A stretch of 64,000 nucleotides of DNA from Amycolatopsis dendrobii (GTDB taxonomy: Bacteria; Actinomycetota; Actinomycetes; Mycobacteriales; Pseudonocardiaceae): NCBI RefSeq assembly GCF_014145675.1, contig NZ_JACGZW010000010.1:62001-126000 (forward strand), in the 5' to 3' direction. Below, piece by piece: positions 37,439 to 45,429 of the stretch. The notes under the pieces were generated by a model, which did no database searches, was not told the DNA's origin, and was given only the letters and a program-made list of their open reading frames with translations. Every line of letters starts with the position of its first letter. The stretch's first letter is position 1. The position numbers were made by a program, and so were the translations under genes.

Positions 37439-38172
37439 CGCCCCTCCAGGATTCCGTGTGCCAGGCTCGCCACGCTAGCGCTGACGTCCTGCTGGGCCGC
37501 GAGGACGACGTCGTTGCCGTGGCCGGTCGCGGCGAGTTCCCGGCCGGAGCTGCAGGCGCGCAGCGCGGCTGGCACGTCGGTGCCCGCGTAGGCAGCGGCG
37601 GCGAGCGCGGCTTCGGCGGACCACGAGCCGGGCAGCGCGCTGACGATCGCGCCCGCGCCCAGCTGGTCCTCGACGCACGGCCGCAGCGGACCGGATTCCG
37701 CTCCTTCCCCGAACAGGTCGACGCCCCACCGTTCCCCGGCGGGAATGACGCCGATCGGCCGCCCGCCGGCGATTTCCCTGGCTTTCGCCGCGGTCGCCGA
37801 CGCATTCCGCAGGCAACCGGCCAATACGTGCGCGCCGGTTTTCGCCGCGGCCGCACAGAGCGTCGCACCATTGGGGGAGGGGAGCGCGAGCAGCGTGCCG
37901 GACGGGATCTCCGTCACAGAAGACGGCCGGAGCGTCCATTCCTCTTCTCCGGCGACCACCGCTCCCGCTCCGCGCGCCTCGGCGACCCCGCGTTCGTCGC
38001 GCCATCGCACCGGCAGCACGCGGCCGCCGCGGCTGACGACGAGATCCGTTGTGGTGCTGAAGGAAAGCACGTCCACGATGATCAGCACGGCGCATTCCCG
38101 GCCGAGGACGGCGACGCCTTCGCCGCCCCATTCGAGCCGGACGTCCGTGCCGCGCTGCGCTGCGATGTCCAC
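37435..38172 (-). CDS. comB: ComB-like 2-phosphosulfolactate phosphatase
   Basis: 245 aa. It matches the ComB family: VLIIVDVLSFSTTTDLVV near the N terminus, LLALPSPNGATLCAAA, and VIPAGERWGVDLFGEGAESG to PCVEDQLGAGAIV. ComB removes phosphate from 2-phosphosulfolactate in the coenzyme M / sulfolactate route, using Mg2+. No other gene of that route is present, so the physiological substrate may differ. GTG 38172 is the start. Coupled to the MBL hydrolase. Confidence 0.82.
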   Translation of the reverse strand: MDIAAQRGTDVRLEWGGEGVAVLGRECAVLIIVDVLSFSTTTDLVVSRGGRVLPVRWRDERGVAEARGAGAVVAGEEEWTLRPSSVTEIPSGTLLALPSPNGATLCAAAAKTGAHVLAGCLRNASATAAKAREIAGGRPIGVIPAGERWGVDLFGEGAESGPLRPCVEDQLGAGAIVSALPGSWSAEAALAAAAYAGTDVPAALRACSSGRELAATGHGNDVVLAAQQDVSASVASLAHGILEGR

Positions 38173-38216
38173 CCCCGGAGCATGCCGGGCAGGCGGCGAG
38201 ATGGCACACTCCCGCT

Positions 38217-38690
38217 GTGCGTGTCTACTTGGGATCCGACCATGCCGGTTTCGAGCTGAAGAACCACCTTGTCCGCCACCTCGGCGAACAGGGGCACGAG
38301 GTGACCGACATCGGTCCGTTCGTCTACGACGCGGCGGACGACTACCCGGCGTTCTGCGTCGAAACCGCGCGCCGCGTGGCCGCCGACGAGGGCAGCCTCG
38401 GGATCGTCATCGGCGGGTCCGGCAACGGCGAGCAGATCGCCGCGAACAAGGTGCCGGGCATCCGCGCCGGGCTGGGCTGGAGCGTCGAAACCGCGCAGCT
38501 GACCCGGCAGCACAACCACGCCCAGGTGCTGGGCGTCGGCGCCCGGATGCACACCGAGGAGCAGGCGACCGAGATCGTCGACGCGTTCCTCGCCACGCCG
38601 GTGGACCCGGCCGAGCGCCACACGCGGCGCGTGCAGCAGCTGCTCGACTACGAGCGCACCGGCACTCCGCCCGCCCTGCCGGAGGCCTGA
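38217..38690 (+). CDS. rpiB: ribose-5-phosphate isomerase B
   Basis: 157 aa, GTG start. RpiB features are clear: VYLGSDHAGFELK, HEVTDIGPF, ADDYPAFCVETAR, IGGSGNGEQIAANK with the mycobacterial-type Ser-Gly-Asn-Gly loop (no active-site Cys, as in Rv2465c), and NHAQVLGVGARM. It interconverts ribose-5-phosphate and ribulose-5-phosphate in the pentose phosphate pathway. Its stop overlaps the next ATG by 1 base. Confidence 0.95.
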   Translation: MRVYLGSDHAGFELKNHLVRHLGEQGHEVTDIGPFVYDAADDYPAFCVETARRVAADEGSLGIVIGGSGNGEQIAANKVPGIRAGLGWSVETAQLTRQHNHAQVLGVGARMHTEEQATEIVDAFLATPVDPAERHTRRVQQLLDYERTGTPPALPEA

Positions 38691-39499
38691 TGCCCGAGGG
38701 GCACACGCTCCATCGGCTGGCCCGTCTCCACAAACGCCGCTACGCCGGCGGACCGGTCGGCCTCAGCAGTCCGCAGGGCCGGTTCGCCGCGGAGGCGGGG
38801 AAACTCGACGGGCAGGTGCTCGTTTCCGCCGAGGCGTACGGGAAGCACCTGTTCCACAACTACGGTCCGTTGGGGACAGTCCATGTCCACTTAGGTCTGT
38901 ACGGCACTTTTGCCGAGACGCCGTTGCCGGAGACCGCGCCGGTCGGCCAGGTGCGGATGCGGCTGGTCGGCCGCACTCACTGGACCGATTTGCGCGGCCC
39001 GACCCGGTGCGAACTGCTGGATCCGGCGCAGGTCGACGCGATCAAGGCCAGGCTCGGCCCGGACCCGCTGCGCCGCGACGCCAAGCCGGATCGCGCGTGG
39101 GAGCGGATTTCCCGGTCTCGTACGACGATCGCCGCGTTGCTGATGGACCAGGCTGTACTGGCCGGGGTCGGAAACGTTTATCGCGCGGAAGTGCTGTTCC
39201 GGCACGGGATTTCGCCGATGATCCCGGGCCGTTCGCTGGACCGCGCGCAGTGGGAGGGCATGTGGGCGGATCTGGTGACGCTGATGCGCGCCGGGGTCCG
39301 CGTCGGGCGGATCGACACGGTCGCGCCGGAGCATCTGCCCGCGGCGATGGGGCGCGCTCCCCGGGAGGATCGGCACGGGGGCGAGGTTTACGTGTACCGG
39401 CGGGCCGGGATGCCGTGTTTGATCTGCGGGACGCCGGTGGCGCAGAAGGAATTGGCTGCGCGGAATCTTTATTGGTGTCCCACCTGCCAGCCCGCTTGA
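38690..39499 (+). CDS. nei: Fpg/Nei family DNA glycosylase (endonuclease VIII-like)
   Basis: 269 aa. After Met removal, Pro2-Glu3 (MPEGHTLHRLARLHK) are the catalytic residues of the Nei branch. GKHLFHNYG, the H2TH region DQAVLAGVGNVYRAEVLFRH and the C-terminal zinc finger CLICG...CPTCQ are present. It excises oxidised bases and cuts the abasic site. ATG 38690 overlaps the rpiB stop (TGATG). Counterpart: Rv2464c. Confidence 0.93.
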   Translation: MPEGHTLHRLARLHKRRYAGGPVGLSSPQGRFAAEAGKLDGQVLVSAEAYGKHLFHNYGPLGTVHVHLGLYGTFAETPLPETAPVGQVRMRLVGRTHWTDLRGPTRCELLDPAQVDAIKARLGPDPLRRDAKPDRAWERISRSRTTIAALLMDQAVLAGVGNVYRAEVLFRHGISPMIPGRSLDRAQWEGMWADLVTLMRAGVRVGRIDTVAPEHLPAAMGRAPREDRHGGEVYVYRRAGMPCLICGTPVAQKELAARNLYWCPTCQPA

Positions 39500-39603
39500 G
39501 GCGATTTCCGACGCGGTGTGCTGGCTGCGGGACGCCGCGGCGCTGCCCGGTCAACCATGACCAGCCGCGCAGCAGCCTCTAGCCGCGGGACAGGGAGACG
39601 ACG

Positions 39604-39635
39604 AAGGCCCCGCGGCAAATCTGCCGCGGGGCCTT
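39604..39635. terminator. perfect 14-bp hairpin between convergent genes
   Basis: Arms 39604-39617 (AAGGCCCCGCGGCA) and 39622-39635 pair exactly with a 4-base loop. It lies between the stops of nei (plus) and the membrane protein (minus). The A-rich left and T-rich right ends suit bidirectional termination. The rest of the 150-bp gap shows nothing. Confidence 0.85.
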
Positions 39636-39651
39636 CAGCCGGATCACCGGG

Positions 39652-40455
39652 TCAGAAGTCGAAGCCTCCGCCGTCAAACCCGCCGCCGTCGAAGCCGCCT
39701 CCGTCGAAACCTCCGCCGAAGTCCTGGCTTCCGTCGAAACCGCCGCCGTCAAAGCCTCCGCCGTCGAAGCCGCCGTCCATGCCGCCGGCGTCCAGGGCGT
39801 CCGCCTGGCCCGCGTCGTAGCCGGATTCCCAGGCCGAGGCGCTGGCGATGCCGCTCATGCCGGAGAACATGGCGCTGAACAGGAACATCGAGCCGAGGCC
39901 CCACGCGCCCGCCACGAGCGCGGGCTTCCACCACGGTTCGCTGTACCAGCCCTGCGGCACCGGGCGTCCCGCGACGCGGCCGCCGGGGTAGTAGTACGGC
40001 GTGTCCTGGCCGGGGTCGGGCGAGGCGGCGTAGCGCTGGCCTTCGACGTCCACCTCGCGGTGTTCGGTGACCTTGCCCGCGCGTTCGCGCTCGGCCTCGT
40101 CCGGCAGTGCGGGGCCGGGGTCCATGCCCATCGCCGTGCGCGCGGCGCGGACGTAGTACAGGCCTTCGATGGCGGTTTCCTTCACCAGCCGGGCCTGTTC
40201 GACGGTCTTGGCCTGCTCCAGTTGCGAACCGGCGGCGTTGTAGCGCTCGCTCGCGTCGGCCATCGCCTGCTGGGAGGCGGTGTCGGTGCCGGTGATGTTG
40301 AGGACCTGGCCGCCGAGGCGCTCGACGAGGCGGCGCGCGTCGGCCTTCGCGTCGTCGAGCTGGCTCTGCCTGGTCGCGGCCTGCTTCCTGGCCAGGTACA
40401 ACCCGCCTCCGACGATGACGACGACCAGCACGATCAGGAGGATCGCGGTGCCCAT
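39652..40455 (-). CDS. membrane protein with Gly-Gly-Gly-Phe-Asp repeat tail
   Basis: 267 aa. An N-terminal membrane helix (AILLIVLVVVIVGGGLYLAR) is followed by a helical, probably coiled region (residues 25-110). A PYYYPGG/PWWKPALVAGAW segment has a second hydrophobic stretch near residues 175-200. The last 45 residues are repeats of GGFDGG/GGGFDG ending in GFDF. Many actinobacterial membrane proteins end in Gly-rich tails, but the function of this one is unknown. Confidence 0.7.
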   Translation of the reverse strand: MGTAILLIVLVVVIVGGGLYLARKQAATRQSQLDDAKADARRLVERLGGQVLNITGTDTASQQAMADASERYNAAGSQLEQAKTVEQARLVKETAIEGLYYVRAARTAMGMDPGPALPDEAERERAGKVTEHREVDVEGQRYAASPDPGQDTPYYYPGGRVAGRPVPQGWYSEPWWKPALVAGAWGLGSMFLFSAMFSGMSGIASASAWESGYDAGQADALDAGGMDGGFDGGGFDGGGFDGSQDFGGGFDGGGFDGGGFDGGGFDF

Positions 40456-40572
40456 GGGTCACTCCGTGTCTCGATCTGACGCGACGGCCGGGCAGCCGTC
40501 CCTGAAACGGACAACGCGGACCGTGCGCGGAGAGTTCCCGGCGGCGCCGCCGATCGGGCGGTGGCCGACAAA

Positions 40573-40590
40573 ACTAGAACACGTTATAGT
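40573..40590. promoter_or_regulatory. KstR-type operator in front of the LLM oxidoreductase
   Basis: ACTAGAACACGTTATAGT fits TnnAACnnGTTnnA (40575-40588) exactly, the core of the KstR box that controls sterol catabolism in mycolic-acid actinobacteria. It ends 7 bp before ATG 40598, so a bound repressor would block the transcript start. No KstR gene is in the window. Confidence 0.6.
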
Positions 40591-40597
40591 CCGCGGC

Positions 40598-41473
40598 ATG
40601 AAGTTCTCCTTGTCGATCGCGATGAGCCCGCTCGACCAGCTGACCGGTCTGGCCCGCGCCGCCGAGGAGGCCGGGTTCTCCTCGATCGTGCTGCCCGATT
40701 CGCTCTTCTACTCCGAGAAAGTGTCCGCCGACTATCCCTACACCCCCGACGGCAGCCGGTTCTGGGACGAGAACACGCCCTGGGCCGATCCGCTGGTCGC
40801 GACCGCTTCGATGGGCGCGGTGACCGAGCGGATCCGGTTCTACACCTCGGTGCTGAAACTCGGTTCGCGCAATCCGGTGCTGCTCGCCCGGCAGGTCAAC
40901 TCGGTCGCCGCGCTGACCGGCGGGCGCTTCGGCCTAGGGCTGGGGATCGGCTGGTCGCCGGAGGAATTCGAATGGTGCGGCGCGCCGTACGCGCGCCGCG
41001 GCAAGCGGTTCGACGAGGCGATCGAGGTGCTGCGGCTGATCCTCGGCGGCGACATGGTCGAGTTCCACGGCGAGTTCTTCGACTTCGACAAGCTCAAGAT
41101 GAGCCCGGCGCCGCCGTCGCGGGTGCCGTTCTACATCGGCGGGCACACCGACGTCGCGCTGCGCCGGGCCGCGCGCGTGGCGGACGGCTGGTCGTCGGCG
41201 ATGATGACGCTCGACCAGCTGCGCGAGACCATCGGCAAGCTGAAGGGCCTGCTCGCCGAGCGCGGGCGCGCTGAGGACCCGTTCGAGTTCCAGGCGGTGT
41301 GCGTCGACCGGTTCGGGCTCGACGGGTTCCGCGAACAGGCCGAGGCGGGCGTCACCGACGCGATCACCATGCCGTGGGTGTTCGAGGGCCACGGATTCGA
41401 CGCGGACCTCGGCCCGAAGGTCGACGCGATCCGCAAGTTCGGCGACGAGATCATCGCGAAAATCGAGGAGTGA
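40598..41473 (+). CDS. LLM-class (F420-type) flavin-dependent oxidoreductase
   Basis: 291 aa TIM-barrel protein of the luciferase-like monooxygenase family. Visible features are GLARAAEEAGFSSIVLPDS, RFYTSVLKLGSRNPVLLARQ, LTGGRFGLGLGIGWSPEEFE and PFYIGGHTDVALRRAARVAD. Many actinobacterial members use F420 rather than FMN. ATG 40598 follows the KstR-like box directly. It is 1 bp from the ketosteroid-isomerase-like gene, so the two form an operon, probably for a steroid-like or hydrophobic substrate. Confidence 0.9.
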   Translation: MKFSLSIAMSPLDQLTGLARAAEEAGFSSIVLPDSLFYSEKVSADYPYTPDGSRFWDENTPWADPLVATASMGAVTERIRFYTSVLKLGSRNPVLLARQVNSVAALTGGRFGLGLGIGWSPEEFEWCGAPYARRGKRFDEAIEVLRLILGGDMVEFHGEFFDFDKLKMSPAPPSRVPFYIGGHTDVALRRAARVADGWSSAMMTLDQLRETIGKLKGLLAERGRAEDPFEFQAVCVDRFGLDGFREQAEAGVTDAITMPWVFEGHGFDADLGPKVDAIRKFGDEIIAKIEE

Positions 41474-41474
41474 C

Positions 41475-41915
41475 ATGGGAGTCGAGGTCTGCTGGGACCC
41501 CGCGGCGAAGCAGCCGCCCGCGCGGGAAGCGGCGTTCAAGTCGATGACGGCGGCGACCGCGGGGGACAAGGACGGCTGGCTCGCGCTGTTCGCCCCGGAC
41601 GCGGTCGTCGAGGACCCGGTCGGCCCGTCGATGTTCGACGAGGAGGGCAAGGGCCACCACGGCCGCGACGGTCTTTCCGCCTTCTGGGACAAGACGATCG
41701 GGAACGTCGAGAAGTTCGAGTTCGTGATCCGCGATTCGCACGCGGCGGGCTCGGAGGTCGCGAACGTCGGCACCATCACGACGTACCTGCCCGGCGGCTA
41801 CCGCGTCGACACCGACGGGGTGTTCGTGTACCGGGTGAACGAGGACGGGCTGGTCGTTTCGATGCGTGCGTTCTGGGAGACGGAGCGGGCGATGGCGACC
41901 GCGCGGCAGGTTTGA
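41475..41915 (+). CDS. SnoaL/NTF2-fold ketosteroid isomerase-like protein
   Basis: 146 aa. The cone-shaped NTF2-like fold is suggested by LALFAPDAVVEDPVGPS, a pattern found in ketosteroid isomerases and relatives, and by FWDKTIGN, VANVGTITTYLPGGYRVDTD and VVSMRAFWE. Delta5-3-ketosteroid isomerase or a polyketide-cyclase-like role is possible. It is the second gene of the KstR-box operon, which supports a steroid-type substrate but does not prove it. Confidence 0.8.
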   Translation: MGVEVCWDPAAKQPPAREAAFKSMTAATAGDKDGWLALFAPDAVVEDPVGPSMFDEEGKGHHGRDGLSAFWDKTIGNVEKFEFVIRDSHAAGSEVANVGTITTYLPGGYRVDTDGVFVYRVNEDGLVVSMRAFWETERAMATARQV

Positions 41916-41917
41916 CG

Positions 41918-42778
41918 TCAGGTCCGGTCTGCTTCGACGAAGTCGAGAACGTGCGTGGTGACGAGTTCGGGTTGCTGAAGCGTTAGCGCGTGCGTTGTTC
42001 TCGGTACGATTTCCGTGCGGATACGGGGATTCAGCTTCGCGACCCGGGCGGCGACTTCGCGCGCGCGGTGGATGTGGCTGCGTGCGCCGAGGACCAACTG
42101 GACGGGGACGTCGATCGCGCGGAGTTCGTCGTCGGCGAAGACGCGCTGCGGCGGCAGCTGTGCTTTGTACTTGAAGGTGGCGAACAGCAGGGGCCGCAGG
42201 GTGCGCCGCACGGCCGGGTCGCCGTCGATGATCCGGCGCTGGATCGCGGCGGGCAGCAGCCAGGGGAAGATCTCTTTCATGCTCCAAAGGATGAATTTCG
42301 GGACGCTGAGCTCCGCGAATCCGGCCGGTTCCAGCCCGATGACGCCCGCGATCCGGTCGGTGGAACGGGTCGCGAGGTTGAGCGCCAGGTAGCCGCCGCG
42401 CGAAACCCCGGCCAGGTACGCCTTCTCCTGGTCGAGGGCGGCGAGGACTTCGGAAAGCCATTCGGCGAGGTCGTCGTCGGTGCTCGCGGGCTCGGTCTCG
42501 ACCGAGTGGCCCGGTTCGCCGATCGAATCGACGGCGTAGACCGGGTGCCGGGCGGCGAGTTCGGCGAGGTGCGGGTACCAGGACAGCGACGAGCCCATGA
42601 TGCCGTGCAGCAACACGATCGGCGTGCCGTGTCCGGGGCCGCTGCGCCGGACGCGCGTGGGGCCGAACTTCGTGGGAATGTCCAGTTCCTCGGCCGGAAC
42701 CGGCCACTTTCGCAGGACTTCCGCGTAGACGGCGAAGTAGCGTTCTTGTGCTTTGCGGTCGGTGAAAGCTCCCGGCAT
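41918..42778 (-). CDS. alpha/beta hydrolase
   Basis: 286 aa. The fold is clear: oxyanion LLHGIMGSSLSW, nucleophile elbow LAGVSRGGYLAL (Ser), acid region PVQLVLGARSH and catalytic His near PRTTHALTLQQPE. ATG 42778 follows GGGAGGG closely and is preferred to the upstream ATG. It converges on the ketosteroid-isomerase-like gene with only 2 bp between stops. The substrate is unknown. Confidence 0.88.
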   Translation of the reverse strand: MPGAFTDRKAQERYFAVYAEVLRKWPVPAEELDIPTKFGPTRVRRSGPGHGTPIVLLHGIMGSSLSWYPHLAELAARHPVYAVDSIGEPGHSVETEPASTDDDLAEWLSEVLAALDQEKAYLAGVSRGGYLALNLATRSTDRIAGVIGLEPAGFAELSVPKFILWSMKEIFPWLLPAAIQRRIIDGDPAVRRTLRPLLFATFKYKAQLPPQRVFADDELRAIDVPVQLVLGARSHIHRAREVAARVAKLNPRIRTEIVPRTTHALTLQQPELVTTHVLDFVEADRT

Positions 42779-42833
42779 CGTCCCTCCCCGAGACAGGTGC
42801 GCTTCCACCGTAGCAGCCCGGCGAGCGGCCTGG

Positions 42834-43301
42834 TCAGGAATTGTCCAGGCGCAGCAAGGTGTTCAGCAGGCTTCCGCCCGGCAGCCCCTCGTCGCCGAAG
42901 ATCCGGTGCTGCACCTCGATCACGAGCGGCATCGCGGCGCGCAGGGCGGCTCCGCCGGAGTCGGTGACCTCGACGCGTTTGGCGCGCACGTCGTCGGCAC
43001 TGCGGGCGCGGGCGACGAATCCCTTGCGCTCCAGCGTTTTGAGGATCTGCGACACTTGCATCGGATGGATGTCGCCGGACGTCGCGAGACCGGATTGGGT
43101 CACCGGGCCGCCGGTGCGGTTCAGCCAGCCGGCGAGCGCGAGCGTCTGGAACTGCAGGTGCGTCAGGTCGAGCGGGGCGAGGGCCTGGTCGACCTCGCGG
43201 ACGTAGCGGTGCACGACGCGCCACATCACGAACCCCACCGCGTTCTCGGGGGCGCCGAGCGAGGCGGTGGCGAAGAGTTCGGCGAGTGCGTCCTTGTCCA
43301 T
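42834..43301 (-). CDS. MarR family transcriptional regulator
   Basis: 155 aa winged-helix protein: an N-terminal dimerisation helix (ENAVGFVMWRVVHRYVREVD), DLTHLQFQTLALAGWLNR, the recognition helix region HPMQVSQILKTLERKGFV and the wing RSADDVRAKRVEVTDSG. It is divergent from the solute-binding/decarboxylase-like gene. A near-perfect palindrome (43331-43348) lies between them, the expected operator for autoregulation. Confidence 0.9.
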   Translation of the reverse strand: MDKDALAELFATASLGAPENAVGFVMWRVVHRYVREVDQALAPLDLTHLQFQTLALAGWLNRTGGPVTQSGLATSGDIHPMQVSQILKTLERKGFVARARSADDVRAKRVEVTDSGGAALRAAMPLVIEVQHRIFGDEGLPGGSLLNTLLRLDNS

Positions 43302-43330
43302 CGGGAGGCATCGTAGCGGTTGCCCGCAGA

Positions 43331-43348
43331 TAGTAAACGCGTTTAGTA
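43331..43348. promoter_or_regulatory. MarR operator candidate
   Basis: TAGTAAACGCGTTTAGTA is a palindrome with 8 of 9 pairs matching, centred between the divergent MarR start (43301) and the plus-strand gene start (43375). AT-rich arms around GCGC suit MarR binding. Confidence 0.6.
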
Positions 43349-43374
43349 TTAGAAGGGACGGAGAGGGGCATGTG

Positions 43375-44382
43375 ATGACTGACCTGCGGCTGGACGTCGG
43401 CCTGTACCGCTACGACAACACCCGCCCGCTGTTCGACGGCCGGGTCCGCTTCGAAGGCGTCGAGGCGACCCTGCACACCGCCGACGTCGTCTCGGACCTG
43501 TTCGAGCGGATGGTGCGGGGCAGGGAGTTCGCTGTCGCCGAGCTCGGGCTCACGTTCTACCTGCGCACCCTTGACCTGCCGGATCCGCCGTTCGTCGCCC
43601 TGCCGGTGTTCCCGAACCGGCAGTTCCGGCATTCGGCGATCTACGTCAACGCCCGCAGCGGGATCCGGGCGCCGCGCGACTTGATCGGCAAGACGATCGG
43701 CGAGTTCGCGACTTACGGGCACGACGCGGGCGTGGTCGCGAAAGGCGTGCTGTCGGACGAATACGGCGTGCGGCCGGAGCAAAGCCGGTGGGTGATCGGC
43801 GGATTCGACTGGCCGATGGAGTGGTTCGATTTCGTTCCGCGCCTGCATCCCGCGGAAGTGGAGGCGCGGCAGGCCCCGGCGGGGAAAGCGCTCGGGCCGA
43901 TGCTGGAAAGCGGGGAGATCGACGCGTTGATCACCGCGGATCCGCCGCGCGGGATCCGGGAGGATTCGCCCGAGGTGGCACAGTTGTTCCCGGATTACGT
44001 GCAGGTGGAGCGCGAGTATTACCGGCGCACCGGGATCCGGCCGATCATGCACACAGTGGTGGTCCGGCGGGATCTGCTGGCGGAGCAGCCCGGGTTGGCG
44101 GAGCGGCTGTATCGGGGGTTCGTCGAGGCGAAGGAAGTCGCGATGGCGGATTACCGGCGTGGCCGCGTCGTCAATCACATGGGCGACGCCGGGATGGTGC
44201 CGTGGTTCAGTGCGCTGTACGACGAGAACCGCCGGTTGTTCGGGGAGGATTGGTGGCCGTACGGGATTGAGCGGAACCGGTTGTCGCTGGAAGCGTTCTT
44301 GCGGTGGCATTTCGAGCAGGGATTGTCGAAGAGGCCGATGAAGGCGGAAGATCTTTTCGTGCCGGAATTGCTGGGCACTTAG
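43375..44382 (+). CDS. 4,5-dihydroxyphthalate decarboxylase / solute-binding-like protein
   Basis: 335 aa. The periplasmic-binding-protein fold without a signal peptide resembles the family annotated as 4,5-dihydroxyphthalate decarboxylase (Pht5) and NMT1/THI5-like proteins: LDVGLYRYDNTRPLFDGRV, FERMVRGREFAVAELGLTFY, LPVFPNRQFRHSAIYVN, LIGKTIGEFATYGHDAGVVA. It may decarboxylate an aromatic acid, or be a cytoplasmic binding protein. ATG 43375 is 3 bases after an in-frame alternative. Control by the adjacent MarR is likely. Confidence 0.78.
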   Translation: MTDLRLDVGLYRYDNTRPLFDGRVRFEGVEATLHTADVVSDLFERMVRGREFAVAELGLTFYLRTLDLPDPPFVALPVFPNRQFRHSAIYVNARSGIRAPRDLIGKTIGEFATYGHDAGVVAKGVLSDEYGVRPEQSRWVIGGFDWPMEWFDFVPRLHPAEVEARQAPAGKALGPMLESGEIDALITADPPRGIREDSPEVAQLFPDYVQVEREYYRRTGIRPIMHTVVVRRDLLAEQPGLAERLYRGFVEAKEVAMADYRRGRVVNHMGDAGMVPWFSALYDENRRLFGEDWWPYGIERNRLSLEAFLRWHFEQGLSKRPMKAEDLFVPELLGT

Positions 44383-44408
44383 CCGTTCCGCTGGCATGCT
44401 TCCTGACT

Positions 44409-44966
44409 GTGGCGGACGAATGGTTCGAGTACGGCGGGGACCTCGGCGAGACCGAACGCCGCTTTGTCGAGGCGCTGCGGATTCGCGCGGCTCAGTGGCG
44501 CGCAAGTCCGCTCGACAGCCGAGCTGACCCGCCCGGCGCGGAGCTTCCGCTGGTAGCTTCCCTGGACCTGTCCGATCCCGTCGCCGGATGCGTTCTCTTG
44601 ACCCTCGGGGTGCATCTGGACGGCCGGACTCTGCGCGGCGACCAGGTGGTGCACGACCAGTTGTTCACGCTCCCGGACGAGCCCACCGGCCTCGCGTTCG
44701 CGGCGACCGGCGATCCGGAAGAACTGGCGGCCCGGGCGGCGGACTGGTTCGAGGCCGTTCTGCGGCGCCCGGTCGTGCGTTGCGAATGGACGCTCACGCG
44801 GTACGTCTATCTGTTCGCGGACACCGGGAAGATCGTCGGGGGCGGGGGCAGGTTCTGTTCGCCTGGCCAGCTTGACCGGGTGGCCGCCACCGGCCGCCTC
44901 GACGGCGGGCGCTGGGTCGACGCCCGGGGATTCCGGCAGCCGGACGCCGTAGTTCGGGTCAGGTGA
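44409..44966 (+). CDS. hypothetical protein
   Basis: 185 aa from GTG 44409, 26 bp after the previous gene. The sequence is soluble and acidic, with a tryptophan-rich opening (DEWFEYGGDLGETERRFVEA) and a domain-like core (GLAFAATGDPEELAARAADW, LRRPVVRCEWTLTRYVYLFA). It overlaps the 3' end of the ArsR-type gene by 8 bp on the other strand. No family recognised. Confidence 0.65.
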   Translation: MADEWFEYGGDLGETERRFVEALRIRAAQWRASPLDSRADPPGAELPLVASLDLSDPVAGCVLLTLGVHLDGRTLRGDQVVHDQLFTLPDEPTGLAFAATGDPEELAARAADWFEAVLRRPVVRCEWTLTRYVYLFADTGKIVGGGGRFCSPGQLDRVAATGRLDGGRWVDARGFRQPDAVVRVR

Positions 44967-45279
44967 GCTTGGCGGCGCGGCGTTCCGCGGTCAGCAGGGC
45001 GAGCAGTCCGGGGAGGCGGCGGTCGATCTCGGCCCGGCGCAACCGGATTCCCTTGCGGTTGCCGTAGTTGATCTCGTGGATCAGCCCGGCCTCGCGCAGC
45101 ACCCGGAAGTGGTGCGTCTGTGTCTGCTTGGACACCGGGAGATCGAACGAGTTGCAGGTGCGCTCGCTGTCGCCCTCGTCCGCCGCCAGTTCGGCGATCA
45201 CGGTGCGGCGGTGCTCGTCGGCGAGCGCGCGGAACACCGTGCCCAGGTCGGCGTCTCCGGCCGGATGTGACTCGCTCAT
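44959..45279 (-). CDS. ArsR-type helix-turn-helix regulator
   Basis: 106 aa. FRALADEHRRTVIAELA is the ArsR first helix pair and VSKQTQTHHFRVLREAGLIH the recognition helix and its neighbour; a wing with YGNRKGIRLRR follows. ATG 45279 has GAGGTGAGG upstream. No metal-binding Cys motif (ELCVCDL) is present; the two Cys-lacking helices suggest a non-metal sensor. It is divergent from the monooxygenase gene, with two clear operators between. Confidence 0.9.
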   Translation of the reverse strand: MSESHPAGDADLGTVFRALADEHRRTVIAELAADEGDSERTCNSFDLPVSKQTQTHHFRVLREAGLIHEINYGNRKGIRLRRAEIDRRLPGLLALLTAERRAAKLT

Positions 45280-45291
45280 CGCCTCACCTCT

Positions 45292-45359
45292 TTCAGGTAC
45301 GTCTTGCATCGTACCTGAAGGGCGTGTTTGACTTGCAGGTACGACGAGTGGCGTACCTG
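45292..45359. promoter_or_regulatory. double ArsR operator, CAGGTACG-N8-CGTACCTG twice
   Basis: Site 1 is TTCAGGTACG (45292-45301) - 8 bases - CGTACCTGAA (45310-45319), perfect over 10 bp arms. Site 2 is CAGGTACG (45336-45343) - 8 bases - CGTACCTG (45352-45359). Their centres are 42 bp apart, about four helical turns. Both lie between the ArsR and monooxygenase starts. Confidence 0.85.
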
Positions 45360-45429
45360 AGAACCCGCGCCCGGGCTTCGAAGCCTGCTCGCGGCGCTCG
45401 TCGCTTCCCTCTTCGGAAAGGTTGCGGCT

